Positions 1 to 8,729 of a DNA stretch of 64,000 nucleotides are shown here, piece after piece. The notes below the pieces were generated by a model that worked only from the letters and a program-made list of their open reading frames with translations, was not told the DNA's origin and ran no database searches. Position 1 is the stretch's first letter. Every line of letters starts with the position of its first letter. A program made the translations under genes and the position numbers. Origin of the DNA: Ralstonia sp. 25mfcol4.1 (GTDB lineage: Bacteria > Pseudomonadota > Gammaproteobacteria > Burkholderiales > Burkholderiaceae). The stretch covers positions 248,001 to 312,000 of the forward strand of contig NZ_FNJO01000004.1 of NCBI RefSeq assembly GCF_900104095.1, in the 5' to 3' direction.

Positions 1-1
1 C

Positions 2-310
2 GCCCGGCGCGACCTGCCCAATTACTACGCGCTGAACCGCCGCATCCACGACGCCATCAACGCGGCGGCGCGCAATCCGATTCTTGAGGAGACCTATCGA
101 CGCATCAACCTGCGTATCCAGGCGCTGCGTTTCCGCTCGAACTTCGACCACGACAAATGGGACATGGCCGTGCGCGAGCACGGCGACATGCTCGATGCCC
201 TGGCGAAGCGCGACGGTGCGGCCCTGCGTGACATCCTGCGCGCGCACTTGGAACACAAGCACGACGCGCTGATCGCCGAACTAGAACGCGCACAGAACGT
301 CGCCGCCTGA
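2..310 (+). CDS. GntR-family transcriptional regulator, C-terminal FCD part (5' end outside window)
   Basis: The open frame enters from the left edge and ends at TGA 308-310, leaving 102 residues. These form the all-helical ligand-binding FCD domain typical of FadR-subfamily GntR regulators: the helix LNRRIHDAINAAARNPILEE, then a histidine-bearing segment (REHGDMLDAL), then AHLEHKHDAL. The histidines belong to the usual metal/ligand site of FCD domains. The winged-helix DNA-binding domain must lie upstream of the window. The next gene, 75 bp downstream on the same strand, encodes a 2-hydroxyacid dehydrogenase. FadR-type regulators (LldR, GlcC) commonly control such genes, so regulation of that neighbour is a reasonable inference. 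Confidence 0.85.
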   Translation, partial: ARRDLPNYYALNRRIHDAINAAARNPILEETYRRINLRIQALRFRSNFDHDKWDMAVREHGDMLDALAKRDGAALRDILRAHLEHKHDALIAELERAQNVAA

Positions 311-385
311 ACCGGAGCGCCCGCAGCGGGCGCTTCGGGCCATGGCGGCGTCTTCGAGTGTCCGCAACCGGAGACATCCCCGCTC

Positions 386-3300
386 ATGGCCTTGCCTGTC
401 ACCCCCACGCCACCCGGCGTGCAACCGCTGCGCTTCATGCCCGGCGCGACCGCCGCGCCGGCCCTGCAATCGCCGCTGTACCGGCGCCTGGCCGCCGAAC
501 TGCGCGGCGACGTGCTGTTCGATACCGCCAGCCGCGGCCGCTATGCCACCGACGCGTCGATCTACCAGATCATGCCGCTGGGCGTGGTGGTGCCGCGCGA
601 TGAAGCCGACGCGCGGCTGGCCCTGGACATCGCCCGCGACCTGAAGGCGCCGCTGCTGCCGCGCGGCGGCGGCACCAGCCAGTGCGGCCAGACGGTAGGC
701 GAGGCGCTGGTCATCGACAACAGCAAGTACCTGAACCAGGTGATCGACTTCGATCCACAGGCGCGCACGGTCACCGTGCAGCCCGGCATCGTGCTCGATC
801 ACCTGAACGCGTGGCTCAAGCCCCATGGCCTGTGGTTCCCGGTGGATGTCTCCACCGCCGCGCAATGCACGATCGGCGGCATGACCGGCAACAACTCGTG
901 CGGCTCGCGCTCGATCCAGTACGGCAACATGGTGCACAACGTGCTGGGCGTGCAGGCCATCCTGGCCAACGGCGACGACGTCCGCTTCGACGCCCGCTGG
1001 CCGGCCGAGGATGCGCCCCACCGCACCATTGCCGATGGCGTGCGCCGCATCGCCGAGCGCGAACGCGAGGCCATCGCGCAGATGTATCCGACGGTACTGC
1101 GCCGCGTGGGCGGCTACAACCTCGATATCTTCCAGCCCCGGAACGAGCGGCCCTACACCGCCGACGGCAGCGTCAATCTGGCCCATCTGCTGGTGGGATC
1201 GGAGGGCACGCTGGCCTACTTCCGCCAGATCACGCTGCAACTTGCGCCGCTGCCCACGCACAAGACGCTGGGCGTGGTCAATTTCCCGACGTTCTACCAG
1301 TCGATGGACCTGACGCGCCATATCGTGGCGCTCAAGCCGGCAGCCGTGGAGCTGGTGGACCGCACCATGATCGACCTGGCGCGCAGCAACCCCGCCTTCC
1401 GCCCCGTTATCGACAAGGCGCTGACCGGCGAGCCCGAGGCCATTCTGCTGGTGGAGTTTGCCGGCGAAGACCGCGACGCCACGCTGCGCGGCCTGCGCCA
1501 GCTGGTGGAATTGATGGCCGATCTGGGCCTGCCCGGCTCGGTCGTGGAGATGCCCGACGCCGGCCCGCAAAAGGCGCTCTGGGAAGTGCGCAAGGCCGGC
1601 CTGAACATCATGATGAGCATGAAGGGCGACGGCAAGCCGGTGTCGTTCATCGAGGACTGCGCGGTGCCGCTCGAACACCTGGCCGAATACACGTCGCGGC
1701 TGACCGAGGTCTTCCACAAGCACGGCACGCGCGGCACCTGGTACGCGCACGCCAGCGTGGGCACGCTGCATGTGCGGCCCATCCTGGACATGCGCCGCGA
1801 CGGCGCCGCCAAGATGCGCGCCATCGCCGAAGAAGCGGCGGCCATGGTGCGCGAGTACAAGGGCGCGTACTCGGGCGAGCATGGCGACGGCCTGTGCCGG
1901 GGCGAATGGGTGGCCTGGCAGTTCGGGCCGTCGCTGGCGAATGCGTTTGCCGAGATCAAGGCGCTGTTCGATCCCGACAACCGCTGCAACCCCGGCAAGA
2001 TCGTGCGCACGCCGAAGATGGACGACACGTCGCTGTTCCGCTTCCCGCCGGGCTATACCGTCAAGCCGCTGCAGCCGGCGCTGGACTGGTCGGCCTGGAA
2101 CGTCACGCGCGATCCTGTCACCGAAGTGGAAAGCACGCCGGGCACCGGGCTCGACCCCGCCAACGGCCTGGCTGCCGCCGTGGAGATGTGCAACAACAAC
2201 GGCCACTGCCGCAAGTTCGACGCCGGCACCATGTGCCCGAGCTATCGCGTCACGCGCGACGAGCAGCACCTGACGCGCGGGCGGGCCAATACGCTGCGGC
2301 TGGCGCTGTCGGGTCAGCTTGGCAGCGAGGGCCTGCTCGATCCGGCGGTCAAGGACACCATGGACCTGTGCGTGTCCTGCAAGGGCTGCAAGCGCGATTG
2401 CCCCACCGGCATCGACATGGCCAAGATGAAGATCGAGGTGCGCGCCGCCAACGCCCGCGCGGGCCGCCTGCGCCTGCGCGACAAGCTCGTGGCCTTCCTG
2501 CCGCGCTATGCGGCCACCGCCAGCAAGCTGCCCTGGCTGTTCAACCTGCGCGACCGCCTGCCGGGGCTGCCCCAACTGGGCGAGCGGCTGCTCGGGCTGT
2601 CGGCCAGACGCTCGCTGCCGCGCTGGCAGCCGGCGTTCCTGCGCGACGACTACCGGGCACGGCCCGCCGGCGGCAAGGAGGTGGTGCTGTTCGTCGACAC
2701 CTTCAACAACCACATGGAACCCGGCAACGCACGCGCGGCGCATCGCGTGCTGGAAGCGGCCGGCTACACCGTGCACCTGTCGGGCGTGCCAGGCGAGCGT
2801 CCGCTGTGCTGCGGCCGCACCTTCCTGGCGGCGGGTCTGGTCGACGAAGCGAAGGCCGAAGCGAAGCGCGCGCTCGACACGCTGCTGCCCTTTGTCTCGC
2901 GCGGCGTGGCGGTGGTGGGCCTTGAACCGTCGTGCCTGCTGTCGATGCGCGACGAATTCCTGCAGTACGGCTACGGCGACGCGGCCCGTGCGCTGGCGGA
3001 CAACGCGTTCCTGTTCGAGGAATTCCTGGTGCGCGAACACGCGGCCGGCCGCTTCGCGCCGACCCTGAAGCCGATCGGCCACCAGCAGGCGCTGCTGCAC
3101 GGCCATTGCCACCAGAAGGCATTCGACGCGGTACGGCCGGTGGAGCAGGTGCTGGGCTGGATTCCGGAACTCGAGACCGCGCTGATCGAATCGTCATGCT
3201 GCGGCATGGCCGGCAGCTTCGGCTACGAGGCCGAGCACCACGAGGTGTCGATGAGGATGGGGGAACTGTCGCTGCTGCCCGCAGTGCGCAAGGCCGATGC

Positions 3301-3406
3301 CGATACGCTGGTGGTGGCCGATGGCACCAGCTGCCGCCACCAGATCCACGACGGCGCTGGCCGCGAGGCCCTGCACGTGGCGCGGGTGCTGGAAATGGCG
3401 CTGTAG
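386..3406 (+). CDS. FAD-linked oxidoreductase with 4Fe-4S and CCG domains (YdiJ-like D-2-hydroxyacid dehydrogenase)
   Basis: This is a 1006-residue three-part protein. The N-terminal FAD_binding_4 fold (GLD/DLD family) has the pyrophosphate-binding RGGGTS motif at about residues 93-98 and continues into an FAD-oxidase C-terminal domain. Two ferredoxin-like cysteine clusters follow, near residue 602 (CNNNGHCRKF...MCP) and near residue 661 (CVSCKGCKRDCP). The C-terminal third holds two CCG-type cysteine motifs (LCCGRTF, SSCCGMAGSFG) typical of heterodisulfide-reductase/glycolate-oxidase iron-sulfur subunits. The order and length match the YdiJ family, whose members oxidise D-2-hydroxyglutarate or D-lactate and pass electrons to the respiratory chain. 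The exact substrate cannot be read from sequence. It follows a GntR/FCD regulator gene and ends just before two palindromic repeats. Confidence 0.9.
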   Translation: MALPVTPTPPGVQPLRFMPGATAAPALQSPLYRRLAAELRGDVLFDTASRGRYATDASIYQIMPLGVVVPRDEADARLALDIARDLKAPLLPRGGGTSQCGQTVGEALVIDNSKYLNQVIDFDPQARTVTVQPGIVLDHLNAWLKPHGLWFPVDVSTAAQCTIGGMTGNNSCGSRSIQYGNMVHNVLGVQAILANGDDVRFDARWPAEDAPHRTIADGVRRIAEREREAIAQMYPTVLRRVGGYNLDIFQPRNERPYTADGSVNLAHLLVGSEGTLAYFRQITLQLAPLPTHKTLGVVNFPTFYQSMDLTRHIVALKPAAVELVDRTMIDLARSNPAFRPVIDKALTGEPEAILLVEFAGEDRDATLRGLRQLVELMADLGLPGSVVEMPDAGPQKALWEVRKAGLNIMMSMKGDGKPVSFIEDCAVPLEHLAEYTSRLTEVFHKHGTRGTWYAHASVGTLHVRPILDMRRDGAAKMRAIAEEAAAMVREYKGAYSGEHGDGLCRGEWVAWQFGPSLANAFAEIKALFDPDNRCNPGKIVRTPKMDDTSLFRFPPGYTVKPLQPALDWSAWNVTRDPVTEVESTPGTGLDPANGLAAAVEMCNNNGHCRKFDAGTMCPSYRVTRDEQHLTRGRANTLRLALSGQLGSEGLLDPAVKDTMDLCVSCKGCKRDCPTGIDMAKMKIEVRAANARAGRLRLRDKLVAFLPRYAATASKLPWLFNLRDRLPGLPQLGERLLGLSARRSLPRWQPAFLRDDYRARPAGGKEVVLFVDTFNNHMEPGNARAAHRVLEAAGYTVHLSGVPGERPLCCGRTFLAAGLVDEAKAEAKRALDTLLPFVSRGVAVVGLEPSCLLSMRDEFLQYGYGDAARALADNAFLFEEFLVREHAAGRFAPTLKPIGHQQALLHGHCHQKAFDAVRPVEQVLGWIPELETALIESSCCGMAGSFGYEAEHHEVSMRMGELSLLPAVRKADADTLVVADGTSCRHQIHDGAGREALHVARVLEMAL

Positions 3407-3434
3407 CCCTGGTGAGGCCTGCCCGCTCCCCCAA

Positions 3435-3460
3435 CCCCTCTCCCGCGCGCGGGAGAGGGG
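3435..3460. repeat. REP-like perfect palindrome (CCCCTCTCCCGCG arm)
   Basis: A 26-bp perfect palindrome with two 13-nt arms CCCCTCTCCCGCG / CGCGGGAGAGGGG. It lies in the gap between the convergent dehydrogenase and penicillin-acylase genes. The same arm recurs at 3497-3523 and in shorter form at 37191-37209, so it belongs to a dispersed repeat family. It could also act as a bidirectional transcription stop, although no clear T-run follows it. Confidence 0.85.
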
Positions 3461-3496
3461 AGAATCCCACAGCATGACCAGCCCTGACGGTTTGCT

Positions 3497-3523
3497 CCCC
3501 TCTCCCGCCATGCGGGAGAGGGG
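3497..3523. repeat. REP-like inverted repeat, second copy
   Basis: Two 12-nt arms CCCCTCTCCCGC / GCGGGAGAGGGG separated by CAT. It forms a pair with the palindrome at 3435-3460, 36 bp away. Paired palindromes between convergent genes are the usual arrangement of REP/BIME-type elements. Confidence 0.85.
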
Positions 3524-3571
3524 CCGGGGGAGAGGGCGGGCGCCCCCATCACCCAGGCAAGACAACACCCC

Positions 3572-6010
3572 TCACTGCGGCACCAGTTCCACCCGCTCCT
3601 TGCTTTCCTTTTCCACCGCCTTGCGCGAATACACCAGCGGGAAGTATTCCCCCTTGGCCCACAGCGGTGCGAGGTCGCGATAGTGCGGGTTGGCCGGGTT
3701 GCCCGACTGTCCCGGCGTGTTGACCACGCGGGAAGCGTCCCAGTTGCCCACATCCAGCACCATGCGGAACGATGCACCGGCGGTCAGCTGGAAGTCGCTG
3801 TTGCGGTAGCTCGTATTCATCGGTGTGAACGACGATCCGCCGATCGGTCCGGCATTGACATCGAACTGCTGGCGCTGCGCCGGATCCAGGATCGGATCGA
3901 GCGGGTGGCTGAACACGGCCGTGTGCAGCTTGCCCCATTGCCAGGTCCTGGGATCGTTGCCAAGCTTCTTCTCGATCTCGACCATCGCCGACTTCAACGT
4001 GCCAGTCATGATCTCGTTGCGCTTGTCCACCGTCATCCAGGTATCGGGCCGCTCCAGCACCGCGATCACGCGGCTGGCATCGCCGGGCCCCACCAGGCGC
4101 GCGCCTTCCGGGGACAGCGCGGTACGCACCACGGCCGTGCGCAGGTACTTGCTGAACCAGACCTCGAACAGCGCGGCGGCGGCGCTGTCGGCCCGCTCGT
4201 TGCCGTCCCAGTTGCGCAGCAGGTCCAGGCCGCGCTGCACCTGGGCGTCGTTGCTGTTCAGCGGCTTGACCAGCGCCACCACGCGCTGCGCCGGCAGCGA
4301 TACCGTGTCGTTCTGCCACGCCATCGAATCTTCCAGCGAGCTGCGCGGATTCGCCGCCACCAGCCCCTTCAGCCGGCGGGCGCGCGCGCTGTCGCTCCAT
4401 TCGTAGCCCACGCCGATCTTCGCCGCCGGGTGATTGGCCGGAATGTTGTTCTCGTTGGCCGTCACCACGTAGCCGGGCGCCGGGTTGAACGCCCACGGCA
4501 GCTCGTCCATGTTGCGATAGCCGGCCCACTCGTAGCGGCCATCGCCGGGCACCGGCATCAGGCCATCCCAGTTAGGACGATTGACGGTCAGCCCGCCCGG
4601 AATCCAGCCGATGTTGCCGGAACGGTCGGCATAGACCTGGTTTTCGCCGGGCGCGCCCCAGCGATTCATGGCCGCCCGGAACTGGTCCCAGTTCTGGGCG
4701 CGCATATAGTCCATCGAGCCGAAGTACGGCGCCATGCCGTAGTCCAGCCACGCCGCCCGCAGTGCGTAGGCGCGGCCGGACTTGGCATCGGCGTACAGCA
4801 CCGGGCCATGCCGGGTGTAGTCGATCGTCACCTTGCGGGGCGTGGCTTCGCCGCGCACGGCGATCTGCTCGGTGACGGTCTCCATCGGCTCCCACCGGCC
4901 CTTGTAGCGGTACTCGTGCGCCTGGGCGGGATTGGTCTCGTAGACGTAAAGGTCTTCCTGGTCCATGTAGAACCGGGTCAGGCCGAAGGCGATCGTGCCG
5001 TTGTGGCCAATCGAGATGCCGGGCAGGAACGGCTCGCCTGCGCCGATGACCGACAACCCCGGCGCATTGAGATGGCTGATATAGCGCAGGCTTGGCGCGC
5101 CATGCGCCCGATGCGGATCGTTGGCCAGGATCGGCCGGCCCGTGGTGGTGCGGCTGCCGGCGATCACCCAGTTGTTCGAGCCCAGGCTCCTGCCCGTGTC
5201 GCTATTGGCGTCAACGGTGGCGTAGAGCTGGTCCACCGGGATGTTCTCGGCCTTGCTGGCGCCCTGCGACCACCAATCCTTAGGAAAGCGCGGCGCGGCG
5301 GTCGCCAGGTCGTAGGCACGCCGCAGTTCGGCGGCCGGCACGGCGCAGGTGTCGAGCCCTTCGGGCACCTTGGGCTCGACCGGCGGATCCAGCTCGCGGC
5401 GCACCCAGTCGGCCCGCACGGCGTTGGGCTTCACGTAGCAGAAGATCTGCGCGCGGTCGATCTCGCCCGTGAAATTCAGCGTCAGCCCATGGTGGCGGAT
5501 ACGCACGATGTCTTCGGCGCGCCAGCGCGCAGGCTTGTAGTTGAGGATCTTGAACTCGGGCGGCAGCAGTTCCGGATGCGCCTCCACCTGCGCCACATAG
5601 GCGTTCACGCCGGCCACGAAGGCCTCGGCCACGCGCTTGGCATCGGACCCGTAGGCCAGCCATTCGCGATACATGTCGCCACGGAACAGCACGGCCCGCG
5701 CCATGCGGTCGCCTTCCACGTAGGCCGGGCCGAAGTCCCTGGCCATTTCGCCCAGCCCGCGCTTGCGCCACAGATCGATCTGCCAGAGCCGGTCGCGCGC
5801 GGCCATGAAGCCCTGCACGTAGAACGCGTCATAGAGCGTGTTGGCATAGATATGGGGCACGCCCCAGCGATCCACCAGCACCGTGGCCGGCTTTTCCAGG
5901 CCGGGCACCGCGAACTTGTCCGGGCCGGCGGCCTGGACGGGCAAGCTGGCGGCGGCCAGCCAGAAGGCGGCGACGGATGCGCGGCGCCATGGACGGATGG
6001 GACGGGACAT
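3572..6010 (-). CDS. Penicillin acylase family protein (periplasmic Ntn-hydrolase)
   Basis: An 812-residue precursor. The N-terminus is a signal peptide (arginine-rich start, hydrophobic core, VQAAG cleavage region near residue 28). An alpha-chain segment follows (DRWGVPHIYA, QGFMAARDRLWQIDLWRKRG). The SLGSNNWVIAG motif marks autocatalytic processing, with Ser278 becoming the N-terminal nucleophile of the beta chain. The downstream TGRPILANDPH and SIGHNGTIAFGLT motifs are also typical. Family members hydrolyse amide bonds of penicillins, acyl-homoserine lactones or siderophore precursors (PvdQ). The substrate here is unknown. The gene lies 100 bp downstream of, and in the same direction as, the Fur-box-preceded flavin cluster. 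Co-transcription is possible but not shown. Confidence 0.92.
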   Translation of the reverse strand: MSRPIRPWRRASVAAFWLAAASLPVQAAGPDKFAVPGLEKPATVLVDRWGVPHIYANTLYDAFYVQGFMAARDRLWQIDLWRKRGLGEMARDFGPAYVEGDRMARAVLFRGDMYREWLAYGSDAKRVAEAFVAGVNAYVAQVEAHPELLPPEFKILNYKPARWRAEDIVRIRHHGLTLNFTGEIDRAQIFCYVKPNAVRADWVRRELDPPVEPKVPEGLDTCAVPAAELRRAYDLATAAPRFPKDWWSQGASKAENIPVDQLYATVDANSDTGRSLGSNNWVIAGSRTTTGRPILANDPHRAHGAPSLRYISHLNAPGLSVIGAGEPFLPGISIGHNGTIAFGLTRFYMDQEDLYVYETNPAQAHEYRYKGRWEPMETVTEQIAVRGEATPRKVTIDYTRHGPVLYADAKSGRAYALRAAWLDYGMAPYFGSMDYMRAQNWDQFRAAMNRWGAPGENQVYADRSGNIGWIPGGLTVNRPNWDGLMPVPGDGRYEWAGYRNMDELPWAFNPAPGYVVTANENNIPANHPAAKIGVGYEWSDSARARRLKGLVAANPRSSLEDSMAWQNDTVSLPAQRVVALVKPLNSNDAQVQRGLDLLRNWDGNERADSAAAALFEVWFSKYLRTAVVRTALSPEGARLVGPGDASRVIAVLERPDTWMTVDKRNEIMTGTLKSAMVEIEKKLGNDPRTWQWGKLHTAVFSHPLDPILDPAQRQQFDVNAGPIGGSSFTPMNTSYRNSDFQLTAGASFRMVLDVGNWDASRVVNTPGQSGNPANPHYRDLAPLWAKGEYFPLVYSRKAVEKESKERVELVPQ

Positions 6011-6110
6011 CGGGACTCCTCGACGGAAACTGACAGCGAGGATAGCGGAATGTGATCGCGGCGGCGATCCTGCGCCGCCGCAAAAAACGCCTGTTGGCGC
6101 CGGGGCGCGG

Positions 6111-7700
6111 CTAGTAGACGTCGCGCCGGTAGTGGCCGGTTTCGGTCATCTGCTGCAGACGGGCATCGCCAACGATGTCGGCCAGCGCCGCATGCACGCC
6201 GCCGGCCATGCCCTGCAGGCTCCCGCAGACGTAGATGGCCGCGCCTTGCGCGACCCACGCTTCGATATCGGCCGCCGCCGCCCGCACGGCGTCCTGCACA
6301 TAGTGCGGCACGCCGCCGTCGCGCGACCACGCGCGGTCGATCCGCTGCAGCACGCCCTGTTCGCGCCACGCCGCAAGTTCTGCCCCGTGGAAGTCGTCGT
6401 GCGCGGCGGCGCGCTCGCCGAACAGCAGCCAGTTGCGATGCCAGCCCCGAGCGGCGCGTGTCTTGATCAGCGCCCGCAGGCCGGCCAGCCCGGTCCCATT
6501 GCCGATCAGGATCAGCGGCCGGTCGTCGTCGGGCGCGTGGAAGCCGCGATTGCTGCGCACGCGCAGCGAGATATGGGCGCCTTCGGCGGCGTACCGGGTC
6601 AGCCAGCCCGAAGCCAGTCCGAGCGATCCATCCGCACGCACGGTCTGCCGCACCAGCAGTTCAAGCCGGCCATCGGCGGGCAGCGATGCAATCGAGTATT
6701 CGCGATGCGGCAACGCCGGCAGCGCATCGATCAGCGCCTGCGGCGCCAGGCCCGCCATCGTGGCCATATGCGCATCGGGCAGCGGCAAGCGCGTGGCCAG
6801 CGCGTCGGCCAGCGTCATCGGACGGCTGTCGCAGCGGACGTGGATCGAACCATCCAGCGACAGCTTGTCCAGCAGCCGCGCCACCGCCTCAGGCGGCTGG
6901 CAGGGGCCGACCTCGGCGATATCGCCGGCCTGCCACGCCAGATCGCCGGCAGCTTCCGGCACCAGCGCCAGATGCCAGGCCGGCTGCCCGGGACTGCCCG
7001 GGTTCAGCAGCCGGCGCTCCACAAGCTGCCACCGCCCGTAGCGCGGCCGCTCCCAGTCTTCGATCTCCGCGCCTCCGCACAGCGCCGACAGGTGGTTCTG
7101 CCAGTGCCGCAGCGCGCCGGGGTCGCCGTTGTCGACTTCGACCATATCGAACAGCGGCTCGGCCTGATGGCGTTGCAGCCAGCCGGACAGCGTATGGCCG
7201 AAGGCGCAGAAGCGCGCGTAGCTGCTGTCGCCCAATGCCAGGATGCCGTAGCGCAGCGGCTTCAGCGCGTCGGGCGTGGTGCCCGACAACAGCTTGCGGG
7301 CAAAGCCGGAAGCCGTGTCCGGCGCATCGCCCTCGCCCGTGGTGCTGACCAGGAAAAGGGCCTGCCCGCACGCGGCCAGATGCCTGCCATCGAGATCGGC
7401 AAACGACAGCAGTTGCACCGGCACGCCCGCGCCCTGCAGCGCCCGCGCCGTCTGCGTCGCCAGTTGCTCGGCAAAGCCGGTCTGGCTGGCATACGCCACC
7501 AATGTCGGCTTTCTCTGGCCATCGTGGAGTGCTGGCACCATCGCGCATACCGCGCGGCGCCGCCGGTGGGCGCCGATCACGCCGGCGCAGAACGCGATGT
7601 AAGCGATGACCACGCCCGCCGCCACGAAGGTACGGCTGTGCGCCAGCATGCCCAGCGCCACGCCGGCCGCGAAGACGAAGCCCCACAGCGGGCGCGTCAT
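6111..7700 (-). CDS. Membrane-anchored diflavin (FMN/FAD) NADPH reductase
   Basis: A 529-residue protein built like the sulfite-reductase/cytochrome P450 reductase flavoproteins. Two hydrophobic helices (about residues 4-48) anchor it. A flavodoxin domain follows, with FMN-binding motifs ASQTGFAEQ, STTGEGD and LGDSSYARFCAFG. Next comes an FAD domain (REYSIAS) and a nucleotide domain (GNGTGLAGLRALI, YVCGSLQGM). The soluble part should face the cytoplasm and take electrons from NADPH. It is the last gene of the five-gene cluster and overlaps the ApbE gene by 4 bp (ATGA), so the two are translationally coupled. I infer that it feeds electrons to the PepSY-type membrane protein at the head of the cluster. 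The acceptor is not established. Confidence 0.85.
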   Translation of the reverse strand: MTRPLWGFVFAAGVALGMLAHSRTFVAAGVVIAYIAFCAGVIGAHRRRRAVCAMVPALHDGQRKPTLVAYASQTGFAEQLATQTARALQGAGVPVQLLSFADLDGRHLAACGQALFLVSTTGEGDAPDTASGFARKLLSGTTPDALKPLRYGILALGDSSYARFCAFGHTLSGWLQRHQAEPLFDMVEVDNGDPGALRHWQNHLSALCGGAEIEDWERPRYGRWQLVERRLLNPGSPGQPAWHLALVPEAAGDLAWQAGDIAEVGPCQPPEAVARLLDKLSLDGSIHVRCDSRPMTLADALATRLPLPDAHMATMAGLAPQALIDALPALPHREYSIASLPADGRLELLVRQTVRADGSLGLASGWLTRYAAEGAHISLRVRSNRGFHAPDDDRPLILIGNGTGLAGLRALIKTRAARGWHRNWLLFGERAAAHDDFHGAELAAWREQGVLQRIDRAWSRDGGVPHYVQDAVRAAAADIEAWVAQGAAIYVCGSLQGMAGGVHAALADIVGDARLQQMTETGHYRRDVY

Positions 7701-8710
7701 GACAGCATCGCGGCAAAGGCCGGCGTGGTGCGTTCGTCAAAGCCGCCTGGCGTGCGCACGAGGAACCGCGCCGCCAGCGCGTGGCGCTGCGCGAAAGCCA
7801 TGCCTGCCTGGGGCCCGAGCACGGTCAGCGCCGTGGACAGCGCATCGGCCAGCATGCATTCGCGATGGATCACGGTCACCGATGCCAGTGCGTGGGCGGC
7901 CGGGTAGCCGGTGCGCGGATCGATCGTATGGGCATATCGTTGCCCGTCCTGCTCGAAGTAGCGGCGATAGTCACCGGACGTGGCCACCGACAAGCCCGGC
8001 AGCGCGACCAGCGTACGCGTGGGCGCGGCGCCTTCCGCCGTGGGCGATTCCAGTTCCACCCACCACGGCATGCCATCGGGCTTGAGCCCGTGGCCGCGCA
8101 GTTCGCCGCCGATTTCCACCAGATGGTGCGACAACCCGTGCGCGTCGAGATGGCGCGACACGGCATCGACGGCAAACCCCTTGGCGATGGCGCAGAGGTC
8201 CAGCGATACACCGCCGGGCTGGCGCACTCGGCGCCGATCGGCATCGACATCCAGCCGCTGCCAGCCACAACGCTCGCGCGCGCGCCGCACGTCGTCCACC
8301 GACGGCGCAGCGGCACGCCGCCCTGCCGGCCCGAAGCCCCACAGGTCCACCAGCGGGCCAGCGGTGGGGTCATAGGCGCCGCCACTGTCGCGCGCCGTCT
8401 GCAACGCCGCCTGCAGCACCGTGAAGCAGTCGTCGGGCAGCGTTACCCAGCCATCGGCGGCGGCATGGTTGAAGCGCGACAGGTCCGAGACATCGGACCA
8501 GTTGCTCATCTGCGCGATGACGCCGTCGAGCACGGCACGGATGCCGGCTTCGATAGCCTCGCCCCGGCCGTCGGCGTGCCCCGGCGCCACCACGGCACGG
8601 ACCGACCAGGTGGTGCCCATGGTCGGGCCCGCCCATTGCCGCACCTGCCCTGCGCGAACGGGCGGCGGCGGGGGCGCGGACAGCGCGACGGGGATCAGCA
8701 CGCGGTGCAT
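7697..8710 (-). CDS. apbE: FAD:protein FMN transferase (ApbE family)
   Basis: A 337-residue ApbE/NosX-type enzyme that moves FMN from FAD onto a threonine of a target protein outside the cytoplasm. Family signatures are present in order: MGTTWSV, SRFNHA, YDPTAGPLVDLWGFG, SLDLCAIAKGFAVD, EIGGELRGHG, HTIDPRTGYP and ADALSTALTVLG. The start is hydrophobic but a classical signal peptide is weak. The gene lies 19 bp after the DUF4198 gene and overlaps the next reading frame by ATGA. A likely target within the cluster is the DUF2271 protein at 9602-10129, which contains the DGVSGAT acceptor motif. Confidence 0.93.
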   Translation of the reverse strand: MHRVLIPVALSAPPPPPVRAGQVRQWAGPTMGTTWSVRAVVAPGHADGRGEAIEAGIRAVLDGVIAQMSNWSDVSDLSRFNHAAADGWVTLPDDCFTVLQAALQTARDSGGAYDPTAGPLVDLWGFGPAGRRAAAPSVDDVRRARERCGWQRLDVDADRRRVRQPGGVSLDLCAIAKGFAVDAVSRHLDAHGLSHHLVEIGGELRGHGLKPDGMPWWVELESPTAEGAAPTRTLVALPGLSVATSGDYRRYFEQDGQRYAHTIDPRTGYPAAHALASVTVIHRECMLADALSTALTVLGPQAGMAFAQRHALAARFLVRTPGGFDERTTPAFAAMLS

Positions 8711-8729
8711 GGGCAGTCCGGGGTCGTTC

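Noticed and set aside
281..3112. Very long open frame on the minus strand opposite the FAD/4Fe-4S dehydrogenase
   Set aside because: Antisense shadow of high-GC coding DNA: composition is His/Gln/Arg/Ala-biased, no motif, and the plus-strand protein has clear catalytic motifs.
3435..3523. REP-like palindromes as an attachment site or IS end
   Set aside because: No target duplication, transposase or integrase is near, and the sequence recurs elsewhere in the window between genes.
3683..6055. Long plus-strand open frame opposite the penicillin acylase
   Set aside because: Same antisense artefact: the minus strand carries a signal peptide, the Ser278 processing motif and family signatures.
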